DNA of 12,552 nt, taken from contig JASEHB010000023.1 in the NCBI GenBank assembly GCA_030018745.1, positions 1 to 12,552 of the forward strand. The letters are read 5' to 3'. The stretch is from Desulfatibacillaceae bacterium (lineage in GTDB: Bacteria; Desulfobacterota; Desulfobacteria; Desulfobacterales; Desulfatibacillaceae). The notes under the pieces are model-generated. The model was given only the letters and a program-made list of their open reading frames with translations, searched no databases and was not told the DNA's origin. The position numbers and the translations under genes were made by a program. Shown one piece after another: positions 1-6,785 of this stretch; position 1 is the stretch's first letter, and every line of letters starts with the position of its first letter.

Positions 1-22
1 AAAAGCCCCTGGCAGCTCCAGG
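1..22 (-). terminator. Possible intrinsic terminator after lpxI, cut by window edge
   Basis: Read on the minus strand, CCTGG (22-18) and CCAGG (12-8) form a 5-bp stem around a 5-nt loop. A short spacer and TTTT follow at the very edge of the window. The stem is short and the T-run may continue outside, so this is only a candidate end of the envelope operon. The outer CCAGG at 18-22 is also the left end of the palindromic repeat described separately, so the hairpin may simply be part of that element. Confidence 0.35.
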
Positions 23-178
23 CGAGACGGATGCAAGGCGCACAAGCCGGGCAGGAACGAGGTGTACTTTTTGTACATCGAGTTCCTGCACGGTGAAGTG
101 CAACGCAGCTATCGTTTTCCTGGGAGCGCCCTTTGCGAAGTGCAACACAGCCAGCGTCTTCCTGGGGCCGCCCTATAG
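18..178. repeat. Palindromic intergenic repeat with a duplicated right arm
   Basis: The core is a hairpin with arms at 51-67 and 73-89 (14 of 17 positions pair) around a TTTTT loop at 68-72. Further out, CCAGG (18-22) pairs with CCTGG (119-123) and GCAC (40-43) pairs with GTGC (98-101). Each pair of outer blocks spans 26 nt, with weaker pairing between them. The right arm is then repeated in tandem: 95-136 and 137-178 are both 42 bp and agree at 33 of 42 positions. The second copy runs into the stop codon and last codon of lpxI. The layout resembles REP/MITE-like intergenic elements. I believe similar GCAAGGCGCAC...GTGCAACGCAGC elements are common in Desulfobacterales genomes, but this is from memory and was not searched. 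Confidence 0.7.
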
Positions 179-1024
179 GGCGACAATGGTTATGCCCTGC
201 TCCTCCGCCATCTCAACCATCTCCTGCCTGTCAAACACCACGCAGCGGCCTGCCTCCAGGCACAGGGCGGTGGCCCCGGCTTCTATCATTTTAAGGATTG
301 TGTTTTTTCCCACAGCAGGCAGGTCAAAACGAAAATCCTGAACAGGCTTTATGACCTTTATCACCACGCAGCCCTTTTTGGCTGTGAGCTGCCCGGCCCG
401 CTCTATGGCCGCATCCGTGCCTTCCATTGCCTCAACCGCCACCACCGAGCCTTTGGCCATGATAAGGGTCTGGCCTATGTCAAGCTCGCCTATGCGCTTT
501 GCCAGCTCAAAGCCCAAAGTTATGTCCGTCTCCTCCTCCGGAGAAGGCTTTCGCTTTGTCCAGCAGCCTTTGGGCGCAAGTATTTCCGGCAGCAGGGTTG
601 TGGAGGCGATGACTGCAATGCCTTGCTGCTCCAGGGCGTTTGCAAGGCCCCTCATCACAGCGTCATCCCTTGTGCTCTCCAAAGAGGCCAGAACCGCAAG
701 CGCCCTTTCATCCAGGCGCAGATCCTCAAACATCTGGCTCTTGCGTATTCCCCCGGCAAAGATGACCTGTTTTACGGAGTTTGCAGCAAAAAACTCCATC
801 ATCTTTTTAAGCTCGCCTATGTAGAGCCATTGAACCTTTGATGCGTATTGGCCTATGTCGTCATCTGCCTGGCCCTGGTATGCGGCAATGCACACCTCCA
901 TGCCGCGGGCCTTTGCAGCCTTTGAAATGAGCCGGGGAAAGCTGCCGCACCCTGCCACAAGGCCGACTTTTCCGGTATGTTTGTCTGCCGCCACGGCTGG
1001 ATTTTCCTGTAAGGGCCTGTGCAT
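173..1024 (-). CDS. lpxI: UDP-2,3-diacylglucosamine pyrophosphatase LpxI
   Basis: LpxI hydrolyses UDP-2,3-diacylglucosamine to lipid X (2,3-diacylglucosamine 1-phosphate) and UMP, the fourth step of lipid A synthesis. It acts at the cytoplasmic face of the inner membrane and replaces LpxH in alpha- and some deltaproteobacteria. The 283-residue protein shows the family's N-terminal GLVAGCGSFP (21-30) and the C-terminal QDFRFDLPAVG (229-239), which carries conserved aspartates. It lies 29 bp after lpxA. The start is uncertain. ATG at 1024 has an AGGAAGG 16 nt upstream, which is long. A GTG at 994 (Val11) has AGGA 10 nt upstream and would still precede the conserved domain, which begins near residue 19. 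The stop codon and last codon lie inside a palindromic repeat. lpxB does not follow in the visible 172 bp. Confidence 0.93.
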   Translation of the reverse strand: MHRPLQENPAVAADKHTGKVGLVAGCGSFPRLISKAAKARGMEVCIAAYQGQADDDIGQYASKVQWLYIGELKKMMEFFAANSVKQVIFAGGIRKSQMFEDLRLDERALAVLASLESTRDDAVMRGLANALEQQGIAVIASTTLLPEILAPKGCWTKRKPSPEEETDITLGFELAKRIGELDIGQTLIMAKGSVVAVEAMEGTDAAIERAGQLTAKKGCVVIKVIKPVQDFRFDLPAVGKNTILKMIEAGATALCLEAGRCVVFDRQEMVEMAEEQGITIVAL

Positions 1025-1053
1025 GGGGTTAAAACAAAATCCTTCCTGCTGTT

Positions 1054-1848
1054 TTAGAGGGTGCTGCGCAGTCCCCTGGCGCGGGTTATTCCCCGCTGGG
1101 AGCTGGTGATGAAATCCAGAAAGTTCTTCACCTGCTCTGTCTGCTCCACTGATGCCTTGACCCGCTCAATGGCCTCGTTTTGTGTGAGGCCAAGCCGGAA
1201 GATGATGCGGTAGGCTTTTTTGAGCATGTCCAGGTTATGCGTGTCAAATCCGTGGCGCTTTAAGCCAACCTTGTTGAGGCCCTGGAGGAGCGCCCTTTCG
1301 CCCGAAGCTATGACATATGGCGGGATGTCCTTCACAACTCCGGTTTTGCCGCCGACAAAGGCGTAGTCGCCAATGCGGGCGAACTGGTGGACAGCGGTGA
1401 GGCCGCCTATGGTTGCATGGCTGCCCACAACAATGTGGCCTGCCAGGGTGGCGCAGTTGGCAAATACAGCCCCGTGGCCTGTTATGCAGTCGTGGGCAAT
1501 GTGGGTGTAGGCCATGAGAAAGTTTTTATCGCCCACCCTTGTTATGCCGCCGCCAAAACCCGTACCCCGGTGAATGGTCACAAACTCGCGGATGACACAA
1601 TCCGCGCCTATCTCCACCCAGGTTTCCTCCCCGGCAAAGCGCAGGGATTGCGGCTCGCCGCCAATGGCTGCATGATGGGAGATTTTGCAGTTGGGGCCGA
1701 TTTTGACAAATTGGCTCAAGGTTACATGGGAGCCTATCTGCGTGTTGTCTCCGATGATGACATCAGCCTCAACAACGCTGTATGGCCCTATGCTGACATT
1801 TTTACCTATTGTGGCGGCCTTGTCCACAATGGCGGTGTTATGAATCAT
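1054..1848 (-). CDS. lpxA: UDP-N-acetylglucosamine O-acyltransferase LpxA
   Basis: LpxA transfers a 3-hydroxyacyl chain from acyl carrier protein to the 3-OH of UDP-GlcNAc, the first step of lipid A synthesis, as a cytoplasmic trimer. The 264-residue protein (262 in E. coli) has left-handed beta-helix hexapeptide repeats from about residue 1 to 185, then a helical C-terminus. HIAHD (116-120) carries H119, which aligns by counting with catalytic His125 of E. coli. On the same alignment the hydrocarbon-ruler position (E. coli Gly173) is Gly167, suggesting a long, C14-like chain rather than the C10 set by a bulky residue; this is inference. ATG 1848 is chosen over an upstream in-frame start at 1893 because it matches family length, lies 5 bp after the fabZ stop, and has a G-run (1859-1864) 10 nt upstream. 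Confidence 0.96.
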   Translation of the reverse strand: MIHNTAIVDKAATIGKNVSIGPYSVVEADVIIGDNTQIGSHVTLSQFVKIGPNCKISHHAAIGGEPQSLRFAGEETWVEIGADCVIREFVTIHRGTGFGGGITRVGDKNFLMAYTHIAHDCITGHGAVFANCATLAGHIVVGSHATIGGLTAVHQFARIGDYAFVGGKTGVVKDIPPYVIASGERALLQGLNKVGLKRHGFDTHNLDMLKKAYRIIFRLGLTQNEAIERVKASVEQTEQVKNFLDFITSSQRGITRARGLRSTL

Positions 1849-1853
1849 TGGTG

Positions 1854-2294
1854 TTATGCCCCCCAAACAGCCATCAGCTCCGCCTCTGCGCACAGGTTGC
1901 CGTCCACCGTGGCGGAGCCTGCCATCTTGATAAGGTTTTTGCGCCTTTTTAAAAAACTGACATCCAGAACCAGTTGATCGCCGGGTCGCACGGGCCTGCG
2001 GAAGCGCACGCGATCCATGCCCGTAAAGTAAATGGGCTGCCCGCCGAGTTCCTCCTCATGGGTCAGACAGGCCAGGACTCCCCCTGTCTGTCCCATTGCT
2101 TCCACAATGAGAACCCCAGGCATTATAGGCTCATCAGGAAAATGCCCCTGAAAAAAGGCCTCGTTGTAAGTGACATTTTTTATGCCGGTAATCTTTTCTC
2201 CAAGCACAAGCTCCACAATGCGATCCACCAGCACAAAGGGATAGCGGTGGGGCAGCACCTGAAGAATTCTTTTTATGTCACATATTGTTTGCAT
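1854..2294 (-). CDS. fabZ: 3-hydroxyacyl-ACP dehydratase FabZ
   Basis: FabZ dehydrates 3-hydroxyacyl-ACP in fatty-acid elongation in the cytoplasm. It competes with LpxA and LpxD for the same hydroxyacyl-ACP pool, which explains its place between their genes. The 146-residue protein is a single hotdog fold with LPHRYPFVLVD (14-24), then GHFPDEPIMPGVLIVEAMGQ (50-69). In that segment H51 and E65 are the expected catalytic pair. A strong GGAGG (2304-2308) sits 9 nt before the ATG. The first 17 bp overlap the end of lpxD in another frame, so the site lies inside lpxD and translation is probably coupled. The gene is full length and shows nothing unusual. Confidence 0.97.
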   Translation of the reverse strand: MQTICDIKRILQVLPHRYPFVLVDRIVELVLGEKITGIKNVTYNEAFFQGHFPDEPIMPGVLIVEAMGQTGGVLACLTHEEELGGQPIYFTGMDRVRFRRPVRPGDQLVLDVSFLKRRKNLIKMAGSATVDGNLCAEAELMAVWGA

Positions 2295-3321
2295 CGGCTT
2301 TTTCCTCCAGGGCGTCCAGTCTTTTTGACATTTGCCCTATCTGCTGGCGCAACTGGGGCAAATTGGAGATTATGCGGCTGACCTTGAGCCAGAGCCTGTG
2401 GGGCATGGCTGGCGAGCCGGAAACCACGGCCCCGGCCTCCACATCCTTGGCAATGCCCGATTGAGGCCCCACAAAGGCAAAATCGCCAATCTCCAGATGA
2501 CCTGCTATGCCTGCCTGGCCTCCCAGAACTGCGTTTCTGCCTATTTTTGTGCTGCCGCTCACCCCTGCCTGGGCAATGAGCACCGCATTTTCACCCACAA
2601 TCACATTGTGGGCTATGTGCACAAGGTTATCGGTCTTCACCCCGCTGCCCACAAGGGTTTTGCCGAATGTGGCCCTGTCTATGGTGTTGTTTGCGCCTAT
2701 TTCAACATCATCGCCTATCTGCACAATGCCTGTCTGGGGAATCTTGAACAGGGTCAAGCCGTCCGAGGCATAGCCGAAACCATCTGCGCCTATCACCGTG
2801 CCGGAATGCACAATGACCCGGCTGCCAAGTATGCAGCCGTGATAGATGGTCACATTGGCGTTAAGGCACACGCCATCCCCAAGCCTTACATTGTCGCCGA
2901 TTACCGTGTTGGGGCCTATGCGTATGCAGTCTCCGGCCTTGACCCCTTTGCCTATGACCACGCCCGGCCCGATGGAGGGGTCTTTTCCGCAGACAAAGTC
3001 ATCTGCAATCACCGCGCTTTTGGCGATTCCCGTAACAGGCGGCTTTTCCACAAAAAGCCAGGCGGCCCTGGCAAAGGCAAGGGCCGGGTTTTCAACGCGG
3101 ATAAGGGGTTTTGCGCCTGCCGGGGCGTTAAGCGGCGCGACCACGGCCCCTGCCGGGCTTGAGTGCAGCCTGTTTAGGAATTTGGCGCCGGAGGCAAAGG
3201 TAAGCTCATCGCTTGAGGCCTCATCAAAGGATGCCACCCCGCAGATGACAAGGGACGGGTCCCCGTCTGCCTTGCCGTCAATGTGGGCGGCTATCTGGCC
3301 TAAACTCATGCTTTTTTTCAA
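2278..3321 (-). CDS. lpxD: UDP-3-O-acylglucosamine N-acyltransferase LpxD
   Basis: LpxD adds the second hydroxyacyl chain, at the 2-amino group of UDP-3-O-acylglucosamine, the third step of lipid A synthesis, as a cytoplasmic trimer. The 347-residue protein has the N-terminal uridine-binding domain (about 5-100), a long hexapeptide-repeat beta-helix (about 100-305) and a helical C-terminus (about 310-345). HIAHNV (235-240) contains H238, matching catalytic His239 of E. coli. The chosen start is TTG at 3321, because AGGGGG (3331-3336) lies 9 nt upstream of it. The in-frame ATG at 3309 (Met5) would be 21 nt from that site but would lose only four residues. It follows skp by 40 bp and overlaps fabZ by 17 bp. 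Confidence 0.96.
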   Translation of the reverse strand: MKKSMSLGQIAAHIDGKADGDPSLVICGVASFDEASSDELTFASGAKFLNRLHSSPAGAVVAPLNAPAGAKPLIRVENPALAFARAAWLFVEKPPVTGIAKSAVIADDFVCGKDPSIGPGVVIGKGVKAGDCIRIGPNTVIGDNVRLGDGVCLNANVTIYHGCILGSRVIVHSGTVIGADGFGYASDGLTLFKIPQTGIVQIGDDVEIGANNTIDRATFGKTLVGSGVKTDNLVHIAHNVIVGENAVLIAQAGVSGSTKIGRNAVLGGQAGIAGHLEIGDFAFVGPQSGIAKDVEAGAVVSGSPAMPHRLWLKVSRIISNLPQLRQQIGQMSKRLDALEEKADANNM

Positions 3322-3330
3322 TTGACAGCG

Positions 3331-3336
3331 CCCCCT
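3331..3336 (-). promoter_or_regulatory. Ribosome binding site deciding the TTG start of lpxD
   Basis: AGGGGG on the minus strand lies 9 nt before TTG (3321) and 21 nt before the in-frame ATG (3309). The spacing favours the rare TTG initiator. No comparably good site sits before the ATG. Confidence 0.55.
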
Positions 3337-3361
3337 GTAAGGTTTTTGCGCCCGCCTTGTA

Positions 3362-3913
3362 TTATGGTTTTGGCTGTGCCTGCTTGGCCTTCCAGACCTG
3401 GTTGAATTCGCGGATAACCCTTTCGGTCAGATCAAGGCCCTCCGGGGCAAAGACCACGCCTGCAACCGAGCGGTCCATGACAAGGGTGTAGCCCTCATCC
3501 TTGCCTATTCGCTCCACAATGGTGAGCACCTCTTCAAAAATCTCATTGCGCATTGTGGCTTCAAGCCTTGAGAATTCATCGGAATAGCGCTTTTGCAGGG
3601 ACTGGTAGTCCATGCGGGCAATGGTTATCTGGCGTCTTTGCTCCTCCCGGCCTTCAGGGGTCATCACCTGCGCCCTGCGGTCGAAATTCTTCATCATCTC
3701 CTCAAGCTCTTCTCCGCGCTTGGCCAGCTCCTTTTCCAGGGCATCGCCCCGGCTCTGAAGCTCGGCTGTGGCTTTGCGCCCGGCCTCGGAGACATTGAGA
3801 ATCCTCTGGAGATCCACAAGCCCGATTTTAACGGCATCCGTCTGCGCCCAGACCAACGGGCTTACAACCAGCATTGCCGCCAGAATTGGCAGCAGGTAGA
3901 AAAAACGCTTCAT
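3362..3913 (-). CDS. skp: Periplasmic chaperone Skp/OmpH
   Basis: Skp is a trimeric periplasmic chaperone that holds unfolded outer-membrane proteins after Sec export and delivers them to the Bam complex. The 183-residue precursor begins with a clear signal peptide (basic MKR, hydrophobic core 4-20), with likely cleavage after VWA at residue 23. A beta-strand segment KIGLVDLQRIL (29-39) follows. Next is a long, charged helical hairpin (about 43-140) forming the tentacle, then a C-terminal strand-rich segment (GYTLVMDRSVAGVVFA, 141-156) that completes the trimer body. The gene lies directly after bamA in the conserved bamA-skp-lpxD order. GGGAG sits 8 nt before the ATG, within the loop of a small dyad. 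Confidence 0.94.
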   Translation of the reverse strand: MKRFFYLLPILAAMLVVSPLVWAQTDAVKIGLVDLQRILNVSEAGRKATAELQSRGDALEKELAKRGEELEEMMKNFDRRAQVMTPEGREEQRRQITIARMDYQSLQKRYSDEFSRLEATMRNEIFEEVLTIVERIGKDEGYTLVMDRSVAGVVFAPEGLDLTERVIREFNQVWKAKQAQPKP

Positions 3914-3914
3914 G

Positions 3915-3932
3915 TTGAAAACTCCCTTTCAA
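3915..3932 (-). promoter_or_regulatory. Small dyad enclosing the skp ribosome binding site
   Basis: TTGAAA (3915-3920) and TTTCAA (3927-3932) are perfect inverted repeats. On the minus strand the 6-nt loop between them contains GGGAG, the ribosome binding site of skp, and the stem ends one base before the ATG. The stem is short and AT-rich, so it would be weak. The arrangement is seen directly; any role in control of translation is inference. Confidence 0.35.
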
Positions 3933-3985
3933 AAATTGCGGCCACAAGCTTCTCTTTAAAGGCTTTGGCTGCGGTTGCCTGCCAG

Positions 3986-4002
3986 CCCGCCAAATAAGCG
4001 GG
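3986..4002. other. Small GC-rich hairpin in the bamA-skp gap
   Basis: CCCGC (3986-3990) and GCGGG (3998-4002) form a 5-bp stem around a 7-nt loop, extendable by a G-T and an A-T pair. No T-run follows on the minus strand, so it does not look like an intrinsic terminator. The rest of the 149-bp bamA-skp gap (3914-4062) shows no convincing promoter or gene. Confidence 0.3.
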
Positions 4003-4062
4003 TTGAACGCCATATTTGCCCCCAACCCAGATACAGCAGCCGGGTGCAACGAATTCATTATA

Positions 4063-6711
4063 TCAGAATGCCATGCCCATGGAGAACTCCCACCTGCCGC
4101 CGGCATCAACCCCTGGGGGCGGGTCCAGAATAAAACCGCGCTCAAGGCGTATGGGGCCAAGCGGCGAGAACCAGCGGATGCCCACGCCCCAGGTTTTTTT
4201 GAAGCTGCCGAAATCTATGCCCTGGTGGTTGTCGTACAGGTCGCCCGTGTCGTAAAAAACCACGCCCACAAGACCGGCCTTTTCAATTATGGGGATAAGA
4301 AGCTCGGCATTTGCCTGGGCAAACTTGTCGCCGCCGATGTAGGCATAGTTTGCATCAACAGGGGATAGCTGCTCCCATGTGTAGCCCCGAAGCGAATTTA
4401 TGCCGCCAAGGTAGAAGCGGCTGTAAACCGGCAGAAATCCGTGGCTGGTGTTTTCCTCCACAAAGCCGCCCTCGGCCCGCAGAAAACCCACAAAGCGCCA
4501 GAAAATGGGGAAGTAATAGCCTGCTTCAGCCGTGTACTTGGTGAAGGCCACATCGCCCCCAAGAAAAGCGCCTGCATACTGAATTGTGGCCGAGCTTTTC
4601 CAGCCCCTTGTGGGCTGAAAGGGGTGGTTGCGGGAATCATAGACAAGGCTGGTGGAAAGGGAGCTTTCCACGGTCTGGCCCATCATTGTCTGCACGGAAT
4701 AGGGCGCAAAGCGGGTAACATCCCGTACATCCGCCGACTCGTAGCCGTAGGTTACAAAAATTCTTGTGTAGCGCCATATCTGGTAGCCCAGGCGGATGCG
4801 GCCGCCGTTGGCCAGCTTGGTGTAGGTGTCGTAGTCGCGCTCCCAGCGGTAAATGTCTGTGCCAAAGGAAAGGCGGCTGCCAAAGAGGTAAGGCTCTGTG
4901 AATGCCAGGTTGTAAAGGCTTGTGGCCGAGCCTATGCGGGCTTCCAGGCCAAGTGTCTGGCCCCGGCCCAAAAGGTTTCTCTGGTTTATTTTGGATACAA
5001 AGAAGAAGTTGTCCAGGCTGCTGTAACCGCCGCCGAATGTGAAGGCCCCGGTGGGCTTTTCCTCCACATTTATCCGCACAATCATCTTGTCGGGAGCGCT
5101 TCCCTCAAGGGTATCAACCTGAACATCCTCAAAAAAGTCTAAAGATTGAAGGTTTCTCAACCCGTATTTAAGCCCGGACCCGGAGTAAAGGCTCTGCTCC
5201 TGAATGGGAAGCGCCCGGCGGATGACATAGTCCCTTGTCTTGGTGTTGCCGCCGATTAAAATCTCCTCGTAATAGACCTGCTCGCCTTTTTGGGCCTCAT
5301 ACAGGATGTCAACTGTGAGGCCTTCATCGGAAATGCGGGTTCTGGGCACAATGTCCGCCCAGGCATACCCGGAATCGGAATAGATGTCTGTGAGCACCAT
5401 CATGTCCTGGCGGACAACTTCCTGGTTGTAGTAGGTTTCGTTGCCTATCTTTGTTCTGGCGAGCAGCTCCTCGCGCTCAAGTATGAGGTCGCCGTCAATG
5501 TCAACCGCCCCAACCTTGTAGCGCTCGCCTTCCTCCACGGGAATTGTGATATATATCCAGCGCCCTTCAATCACCTCTTCGGGCTGGCCCACCTTGGCCC
5601 TTACAAAGCCGTTGTTGTGGTAAAAGGCGGCTATGCGGCTGGTGTCCTGAATGAGCTGTTCGGGCTTCATGGTTCCCCGGCCCGTGACAAAGGAAAAAAT
5701 GCCCTTTTCCTTTGTTTTCATAACGCCCTTGAGCTTTCTGTCGGTAAAGGTGCTGTTGCCTTCAAAGCGGATTTCGCGGATGCGCACCTTTTCGCCCTCG
5801 TCAATGACAAAGACCAGATCCGCCTCGTTTTCGCCAATCTGCTCTGCGCGGTACGAAATTTGGGCATTGTAGTAGCTTTTTTCGTTGTAAAGGGCCTCTA
5901 TGCGGCGGATATTCTCCTCCACCCGGAAGGGATTTAAGATGGAGCCTCTGGAAATGTCCAGAACACCCTCCACATCAGCAGTTTTTATGGCAGATGCCCC
6001 TTCCACCGAAACAGAGCGCACCCTGGGCTTTATCTTCACGGTCACAACAACTTCCTTGCCGCCGGGAACATCGTTTGCCTCAATGGCTATGTCCTCAAAA
6101 AAGCCCATTGCAAAAATGGCGTTCATGTCGTTTGAAAGCGCACTGGCATTGTAGATGTCGCCTGCCTTTGTACCCATGACCCTTTTTATGGCTTCAGGGT
6201 CTATGGATTGGCTGCCTTCCACGCGGATTGCTGCAATCTTCTGTCGGCCGAGCACGGTGACAGCCATTTGGGCAGCAAGGTCTTTGAGCTTAAGGGCAAT
6301 GGCCTCCATGCCTGTGCCTTCTGCAAAATAGCTGGCAACAGGCAGGGGCCTGTCAACGGAAAGCAGCTTTGCGTCAAGGCTCCAGGTCTGGCCCAGCATT
6401 GAAAAGCTGCCCCACGCCAGCCAGTCGGCTCCGGCATCGCGGCCCAGGCGCCGCAGGGCGACCATGCTCATATCCTGCGGCAGCTCATCAACAAGGCTTG
6501 CAACAGCGCCTTCCTTTTCAAGAAGCTCGCCAAGCTGCAAAGGAATTGCCTTTGCAAGATGGCCTATGTCCTCTGTTGAATGCACGCCAAAGGGCAGTAT
6601 CGCCACCTGGATTTCAGAGGCCCGGCAATTTTGAACCTGGAGGCCCAAAGGCCCGGAAAGGCAAAGGGCCAAAAGGGTATAAAGCGTCAGCAGCCCGAAT
6701 TTCTTTGTCAT
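4063..6711 (-). CDS. bamA: Outer-membrane assembly factor BamA with an extra N-terminal domain
   Basis: BamA is the outer-membrane core of the Bam complex and inserts beta-barrel proteins. The 882-residue precursor starts with a signal peptide (1 to about 31). Five POTRA-like domains follow at about 158-230, 231-307, 309-395, 397-473 and 479-552, then the Omp85 barrel (about 553-882). The barrel shows the conserved loop motif as LRGY (774-777) and ends in Phe, as expected of a beta-signal. Between signal peptide and POTRA1 lie some 120 residues (about 34-155). They begin IQVAILPF and include ADWLAWGSFSMLGQTWSLDAK (95-115), resembling TolB-N/FlgO/CsgG-type periplasmic domains; E. coli BamA (810 aa) lacks this. 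ATG 6711 is chosen over an in-frame start at 6897, which would overlap lolD, because a signal peptide follows and AGGAAGG (6717-6723) lies 5 nt upstream. Confidence 0.96.
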   Translation of the reverse strand: MTKKFGLLTLYTLLALCLSGPLGLQVQNCRASEIQVAILPFGVHSTEDIGHLAKAIPLQLGELLEKEGAVASLVDELPQDMSMVALRRLGRDAGADWLAWGSFSMLGQTWSLDAKLLSVDRPLPVASYFAEGTGMEAIALKLKDLAAQMAVTVLGRQKIAAIRVEGSQSIDPEAIKRVMGTKAGDIYNASALSNDMNAIFAMGFFEDIAIEANDVPGGKEVVVTVKIKPRVRSVSVEGASAIKTADVEGVLDISRGSILNPFRVEENIRRIEALYNEKSYYNAQISYRAEQIGENEADLVFVIDEGEKVRIREIRFEGNSTFTDRKLKGVMKTKEKGIFSFVTGRGTMKPEQLIQDTSRIAAFYHNNGFVRAKVGQPEEVIEGRWIYITIPVEEGERYKVGAVDIDGDLILEREELLARTKIGNETYYNQEVVRQDMMVLTDIYSDSGYAWADIVPRTRISDEGLTVDILYEAQKGEQVYYEEILIGGNTKTRDYVIRRALPIQEQSLYSGSGLKYGLRNLQSLDFFEDVQVDTLEGSAPDKMIVRINVEEKPTGAFTFGGGYSSLDNFFFVSKINQRNLLGRGQTLGLEARIGSATSLYNLAFTEPYLFGSRLSFGTDIYRWERDYDTYTKLANGGRIRLGYQIWRYTRIFVTYGYESADVRDVTRFAPYSVQTMMGQTVESSLSTSLVYDSRNHPFQPTRGWKSSATIQYAGAFLGGDVAFTKYTAEAGYYFPIFWRFVGFLRAEGGFVEENTSHGFLPVYSRFYLGGINSLRGYTWEQLSPVDANYAYIGGDKFAQANAELLIPIIEKAGLVGVVFYDTGDLYDNHQGIDFGSFKKTWGVGIRWFSPLGPIRLERGFILDPPPGVDAGGRWEFSMGMAF

Positions 6712-6727
6712 AGGTACCTTCCTGATC

Positions 6728-6739
6728 GCCCTGCAGGGC
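6728..6739. other. Perfect 12-bp palindrome before bamA
   Basis: GCCCTGCAGGGC is a perfect loopless palindrome ending 4 nt upstream of the AGGAAGG ribosome binding site of bamA, inside the 74-bp lolD-bamA gap. A weak 5-bp hairpin (CCCCT 6769-6773, AGGGG 6781-6785) follows the lolD stop in the same gap. Neither has a T-run. A protein-binding site or chance are both possible. Confidence 0.3.
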
Positions 6740-6785
6740 TGTGTGTCAGTATGATCCCAGGCCTTGCTCCCCTTTGTTTGAGGGG

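Noticed and set aside
93..341. Plus-strand open frame of 82 codons starting in the left-end repeat, with a visible internal peptide repeat
   Set aside because: The peptide repeat only mirrors the 42-bp DNA tandem repeat, and the rest is antisense to lpxI. No ribosome binding site or family resemblance was seen.
1849..1893. Upstream in-frame start extending lpxA by 15 residues
   Set aside because: It lies within fabZ. ATG 1848 matches the family N-terminus and has its own G-rich site.
2332..3162. Long plus-strand open frame of 276 codons opposite lpxD
   Set aside because: It is antisense to a fully supported LpxD. Long antisense frames are common in GC-rich hexapeptide-repeat genes.
3828..4160. 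Minus-strand 110-codon open frame bridging bamA and skp
   Set aside because: It overlaps both real genes out of frame and crosses their gap without its own ribosome binding site.
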